18,162 bases of DNA, taken from NCBI GenBank assembly GCA_031265535.1, contig JAISCO010000250.1:1-18162 (forward strand). Direction: 5' to 3'. Numbering within the stretch: the stretch's first letter is position 1; the number at the start of each line of letters is the position of its first letter. The notes below the pieces were generated by a model that had not been told where the DNA came from, did no database searches, and saw only the letters and a list, made by a program, of their open reading frames with translations. This document shows positions 15,669 to 18,162 of this stretch, piece by piece. Source of the DNA: Spirochaetaceae bacterium (GTDB lineage: Bacteria > Spirochaetota > Spirochaetia > Treponematales > Breznakiellaceae). Made by a program: the position numbers and the translations under genes.

Positions 15669-15700
15669 CAATGTCAAAGCCGTATAAAAGCAATGTCAAA
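15657..15700 (-). promoter_or_regulatory. PhoB-type promoter (Pho box and -10) for pstS
   Basis: On the minus strand, TTTGACATTGC occurs at 15700-15690 and 15678-15668, exactly 22 bp apart. The 11-mer between them, TTTTATACGGC, keeps the TTT...A...C pattern. PhoB binds 11-bp direct repeats with AT-rich spacers, so three half-sites fit. TATACT (15662-15657) follows the last TTTGACA by 9 nt, the spacing seen at PhoB-activated promoters where the box replaces the -35. The leader would be about 125 nt and contains a small hairpin (GGAAAT/ATTTCC, 15600-15615). Confidence 0.72.
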
Positions 15701-15782
15701 TCTTTGCAAAATTTTTTATAATGGGCGCGCCCGGCGCTGTACATCGGGGCAGGCTATACGGGGGAATATTATACTGTACCAT

Positions 15783-15941
15783 GTGGAAGGATTTACCGCA
15801 AAGTCAAAAAAGTCAAATAAGTATAAGGAAGGAACGGTATCCCCGGAACAGGAAAGGATAGCTAAAACGGTATTGGATGCCGCTTTTGAGGCGCATTCTT
15901 ACTTGGGGCCGGGCTTACTGGAAAGCGCCTCACAGACTTAA
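15783..15941 (+). pseudogene. Truncated GxxExxY-family protein
   Basis: From a possible GTG at 15783, the frame reads EGFTAKSKKSNK and then QERIAKTVLDAAFEAHSYLGPGLLESA before ending in SQT and TAA. This matches the N-terminal part of GxxExxY proteins (PD-(D/E)XK-related, usually about 125 residues), in which the signature continues GLLESAYE. The copy breaks right where the Tyr should be, and nothing further downstream restores the family. The FTAK-K leader resembles the ends of the elements at 12682-12889. The frame is open from ATG 15693, but that upstream part overlaps the pstS promoter and is not family-like. Confidence 0.6.
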
Positions 15942-16152
15942 CTGCTAGGAGTTTGGCTCAATGCGAAACATTGAGCTTGCGCTTCGCGCAAAAAACTTCA
16001 AAAAATCGCCGAGTAGGCGATTTTATCTTGCAAACTCCATTGAACCAAAGCTTCGTAGAAGCTCAGGTTCACAGCAGCACATAAATCGTGGTTTTTCGGC
16101 AAATTCACCGCAGATGAACAGTGCCGCAAAAACCCACAAGTGCAACAGGCTG
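15942..16152. other. Gene-free stretch rich in hairpins
   Basis: Consecutive perfect stems occur: GCTCAATG/CATTGAGC (15956-15976), TTGCGC/GCGCAA (15977-15991), the terminator-like stem at 16002-16024, and a compound stem where TGAACC (16041-16046) pairs with GGTTCA (16066-16071) around AGCTTC/GAAGCT. No coding sequence is supported; 16072-16152 shows nothing recognisable. Confidence 0.6.
16002..16024 (-). terminator. Rho-independent terminator for the PIN/antitoxin transcript
   Basis: AAAATCGCC (16002-16010) pairs perfectly with GGCGATTTT (16016-16024) around a 5-nt loop. On the minus strand the stem runs into a series of T before GAAG, as expected for an intrinsic terminator. It lies about 130 nt past the end of the small gene at 16153-16365. 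It is less suited to plus-strand termination. Confidence 0.6.
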
Positions 16153-16365
16153 CTAGGCGTCGCGGAGGCCGAGCCGCTTTAGCGGCGTCCCCATGCATAG
16201 CTGGGGCGCGCATACAGTCCCGTTAGGCGAAGCGCCCCGTCCCTCATATTTATTTTCAAGTTTTATTAATATTTCACGAATAGATAAATCTTTGTTTTTT
16301 TCATAAAATTTATCTTTCTTTTCCCATGTCTCTTTTAGAGCATTTTCTAAAGTCTCATTCGTCAA
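16153..16365 (-). CDS. Small PIN-partner (putative antitoxin) with repeat-derived C-terminus
   Basis: A 70-residue protein starting at TTG (16365). That start is fixed by a GGAGGT site (16371-16376) placed 5-6 nt upstream, inside the end of the PIN gene, with an 11-nt overlap. The first 40 residues are charged and helical (ETLENALKETWEKKDKFYEK, then IREILIKLENKY), like small antitoxins encoded beside PIN toxins. From about residue 41 (EGRGASPNG onward) composition changes: the DNA at 16153-16250 is GC-rich and full of palindromes (GCCGC/GCGGC at 16173-16186; CCCC/GGGG at 16189-16206), and it supplies the tail and stop. The original protein probably ended near KYE. I do not recognise a named antitoxin family; the role is inferred from position and size. 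Confidence 0.6.
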   Translation of the reverse strand: MTNETLENALKETWEKKDKFYEKNKDLSIREILIKLENKYEGRGASPNGTVCAPQLCMGTPLKRLGLRDA

Positions 16366-16852
16366 AATATACCTCCAATGGATTTGCCATCCTGAAAGAA
16401 TGATTATATCCTAAAATTTTATTTAACCTTAAAATCTTCTGTTCTTTGTTAATATTTGCCAGATGTTTAAAATTCCAACTCAAAAGGACATCCATTTGAA
16501 AAATAGTTGAATATGCTATATGAAATGCGTCAGCAGCCTTTTTATTAGGTATAATACCATTGGTAATATAATTTTCAACTAAAAATGCTATTTTGTCAAT
16601 ATCTTCATCATTTGTAAGCAATGTTTTTATATTAGGATATTTTTTAATATTCTCATGTAATTTGTTTTTCGTATTTTCATTGTTTGTATCATTTATCTCA
16701 TCAATAACAACATTAGAAATGTATACTTCAATTTTTTCAGGAACTACTACATTTTCGAAGAAATTTTCTGTAGCTTTTTTATACTCTGGAGCGTCATCTG
16801 CTTCTAAAAAATTTATGACACTTGTATCCAAGTATACTTTTAGCTTTTTCAT
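16355..16852 (-). CDS. PIN-domain ribonuclease, probable toxin
   Basis: A 165-residue protein with the PIN fold layout: YLDTSVINF near the N-terminus (D9), VVIDEIND (E52), and KKAADAFHIAYSTIFQMDVLLSWNFKHLAN (D109, D121, with Asn127 in the common WNFKHL variant). PIN proteins cleave RNA using metal held by these acids and are usually toxins of two-gene modules. I placed the start at the ATG at 16852, just before the DTS strand; a longer open frame reaching 17167 has no PIN similarity upstream and crosses the promoter. The gene is strikingly AT-rich compared with the pst genes, suggesting transfer. The following small gene overlaps it by 11 nt, so the pair is toxin first, partner second. Confidence 0.8.
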   Translation of the reverse strand: MKKLKVYLDTSVINFLEADDAPEYKKATENFFENVVVPEKIEVYISNVVIDEINDTNNENTKNKLHENIKKYPNIKTLLTNDEDIDKIAFLVENYITNGIIPNKKAADAFHIAYSTIFQMDVLLSWNFKHLANINKEQKILRLNKILGYNHSFRMANPLEVYFDE

Positions 16853-16877
16853 AAAATTATCATTCGTCCTAAAGATC

Positions 16878-16906
16878 ATAATAACATATAAAGTGTATAG
16901 TTTCAA
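16878..16906 (-). promoter_or_regulatory. Promoter of the PIN/antitoxin pair
   Basis: On the minus strand TTGAAA (16906-16901) is followed by 17 nt and TATTAT (16883-16878), with TGT just before the -10. Transcription would start near 16871, leaving a leader of about 20 nt before the PIN ATG. This supports the short PIN reading frame. Confidence 0.7.
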
Positions 16907-16950
16907 GTAGCCTTTATGTATATTTTTTATACTTTTCAACCAATTTAAGG

Positions 16951-17269
16951 GCATTGCACTCAACGGACTTTTACCATCAGGCTGCCGCCCATGCCTGTAC
17001 CGGGAAGCCGGATTTTGGTATAAATAGCCGTGCAGCCTTTTCAAGTAATCACCCTGGGTAAGCCCGAAGCCTGGCTTTTGGAGGCCGCTTCTTCCATCGG
17101 ACTGGACTTTTCCGGGTTTAGTCATGAAACCACAGACGATTTTAAGAGACACGTCATCAAACGACATTGGAAAAGAATATGCGAAGACGGAACCGGATAT
17201 GACCTATATTTATTTTGAACAGGTTCTCGACAGCCACCGATACCGGTACTACGAGGCAGCACGTTTTAC
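16951..17269 (+). pseudogene. Frameshifted remnant resembling a phage PBECR-type domain
   Basis: Three plus-strand frames together read like one protein: STDFYHQAAAHACTGKPDFG (from 16960), then QPFQVITLGKPEAW and IGLDFSGFSHETTDDFKRHV (from about 17030), then GKEYAKTEPDMTYIYFEQVL and YRYYEAARFTK up to a TAG at 17267-17269. The centre, with a D-SG--HE---DF-RHV pattern, is like the PBECR nuclease-like domains found at the ends of phage MuF-type and toxin proteins. At least two frameshifts (near 17028 and 17168) separate the parts and the HxxG region seems deleted, so the gene is dead. It lies antisense to the leader side of the PIN promoter. Domain assignment is from memory of motif patterns only. 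Confidence 0.45.
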
Positions 17270-17661
17270 AAAGTTACCCACCCGCTCTCTATAGACGACA
17301 TAAAAAAATTGTTATTCGGAATGACAAAACAGACATATCGGGAGCCGCCATCGTGTCCTCGGGCAAAGTATAAAAAAAGTCCAGGCAGCGGGAGGCCGTC
17401 CCCACGGTTGAGCATGTGAAACACACGCCCGGCGGCAGCCAACTCCGCCCCTTTGCCGGACACTTACACTATCGTGCCAAAACCCGGATTTGTCAAGCCT
17501 CATAAACCGGCCTAAGTTCCGGTTCAGCCTAAACAACCCCGCCCGGTTTCACAAATTCTCCCTAAATTTCGTAATTTTCGTCATAACGTTCCGGATGTGT
17601 CGAAGGCGCTTTAGCACCCAAAGCGTAAAGAGTCCTGTTATGTGCGGTTGCACACTTAGCC
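17270..17661. other. Gene-free stretch without recognisable content
   Basis: Open frames here are short and carry no recognisable motif. One plus-strand frame around 17455-17580 is Pro-rich (TYTIVPKPGFVKPHKPA, a stop, then VPVQPKQPRPVSQ) and may be debris of a coding region. A small stem CGCTTT/AAAGCG lies near 17608-17626. Nothing else is seen. Confidence 0.4.
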
Positions 17662-17868
17662 TTAATTTTTCTTATTTTCATTTCTTAATTTTGCGGCATT
17701 ATTATATATTTCTTCTATTGTCATATCCTCAAACAAATTCTCTTGCCATTTGGTGTAATCAAATGTCTCTTTTTGTATGAGCATTATAAACCGTTCCGCT
17801 TCAATTAACCCCAAATTTTTTATTAAAGTATTCATTCCCTCGTGTCTTATCAATGTGTCTGCTTTCAT
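17662..17868 (-). CDS. Small protein paired with PIN toxin (putative antitoxin)
   Basis: A 68-residue protein (MKADTLIRHEGMNTLIKNLG, later ERFIMLIQKE, YTKWQENLFEDMTIEEIYN). The size, acidic and helical C-terminal half, and placement 3 nt behind a PIN gene suggest an antitoxin or PIN partner. ATG start with TTAGGAG about 8 nt upstream, the site lying over the end of the PIN gene. The region is AT-rich like the neighbouring toxin genes. I recall similar proteins next to PIN genes in spirochaetes but cannot name a family. Gene order again is toxin first. Confidence 0.6.
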   Translation of the reverse strand: MKADTLIRHEGMNTLIKNLGLIEAERFIMLIQKETFDYTKWQENLFEDMTIEEIYNNAAKLRNENKKN

Positions 17869-17871
17869 AAT

Positions 17872-18162
17872 TTATACTCCTAATTTCCTTATAAAATCTA
17901 ATGGATTTATCATTTCTATCTCAGAAATATCTCTGTTTAATATTTTCCCATCTGTTGTGATAAAACATTCACATTCGGCTTCAATTGCGCACGCGATATG
18001 CAAAGCATCTTTTCTTTTTATCTTTCTCGCAGTCAATTCAATCCCTTTATTTAGTATTTTTATTGTTGGATCTATATCCACTACAGATATATTTTTCCAG
18101 TTTAGAAAAGCGTCTTTCCTGTCTGAAAATGGATTAAATGATATTTCATAATCCATCATAAA
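17872..18162 (-). CDS. PIN-domain protein, C-terminal part (runs off window)
   Basis: The frame is open to the window edge, so the N-terminus lies beyond 18162. The visible part has YEISFNPFSDRKDAF near its start, a conserved region of the middle of PIN proteins, then KRKDALHIACAIEAECECFITTDGKIL with two of the metal-binding acids, and MINPLDFIRK at the end. The N-terminal D-x-(S/C) strand expected for PIN is not in view. An internal ATG near 18159 should not be taken as the start. It is followed closely by the small gene at 17662-17868. Confidence 0.72.
   Translation of the reverse strand, partial: FMMDYEISFNPFSDRKDAFLNWKNISVVDIDPTIKILNKGIELTARKIKRKDALHIACAIEAECECFITTDGKILNRDISEIEMINPLDFIRKLGV

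Noticed and set aside
16355..17167. A 270-residue minus-strand frame including the PIN gene
   Set aside because: The first 105 residues have no PIN similarity, cross the promoter at 16878-16906 and are antisense to the PBECR-like remnant; the PIN fold begins at the ATG at 16852.
17266..17536. Overlapping minus-strand frames of 65-74 residues
   Set aside because: No ribosome site or recognisable motif, and composition looks like non-coding debris.

Overview
This is an 18.2-kb bacterial chromosomal segment of mixed character. A compact core (about 1-15,530) holds a tRNA gene, a transporter plus DNA-repair operon and a complete phosphate (Pho) operon. It is followed by a decayed accessory stretch (about 15,700-18,162) with toxin-antitoxin modules and gene remnants. 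Almost every gene reads on the minus strand; only the tRNA and two pseudogenes read plus. Gene content (AddAB rather than RecBCD, a TrpXYZ-type transporter pair, clostridial/spirochaetal-style Pst proteins, PIN toxins with small downstream partners) and abundant short palindromic repeats suggest a host-associated spirochaete, perhaps Treponema-like. A clostridial host is not excluded and no marker gene settles it.

Region 1 (64-8137). A tRNA-Pro(CGG) converges on a minus-strand operon with a near-consensus promoter at 8109-8137. The order is permease (8076-7132), ABC ATPase (7145-6336), AddB-like nuclease (6306-3514), AddA-like helicase/nuclease (3477-142). The first two genes overlap by 14 nt. 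The usual periplasmic binding protein is absent. A run of 14 C on the plus strand (14 G on the coding strand) lies one base before the addB start codon and could act as a length-variable switch.

Region 2 (8138-8580). This is a dense block of direct and palindromic repeats. Its last two 30-bp units are translated and supply the C-terminal tail and stop codon of the PhoR-like kinase.

Region 3 (8504-15700). This is one phosphate-response operon: a PhoB-type promoter with 11-bp phased repeats, then pstS, pstC, pstA, a 568-nt repeat-filled gap, pstB, phoU, phoB and phoR. Junctions are overlapping (TAATG, ATGA, TGATG, TTGA, GTGA), so phoB and phoR use TTG and GTG starts. PstS has its two sequence halves in swapped order compared with canonical PstS, i.e. 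a circular permutation. The gap between pstA and pstB carries two tandem copies of a roughly 93-bp element with 32-bp terminal inverted repeats, plus several strong hairpins.

Region 4 (15,700-18,162). Visibly more AT-rich genes sit among debris. These are a broken GxxExxY gene, a hairpin cluster with a terminator, a PIN-domain toxin with a small downstream partner whose C-terminus comes from repeat DNA, a frameshifted remnant resembling a phage PBECR-type domain, and a second PIN/small-protein pair whose PIN gene runs off the window edge.

The strongest leads are the permuted PstS, the poly-G tract before addB, and repeat DNA recruited as coding sequence at two gene ends. None amounts to a clearly new multi-gene system from sequence alone.
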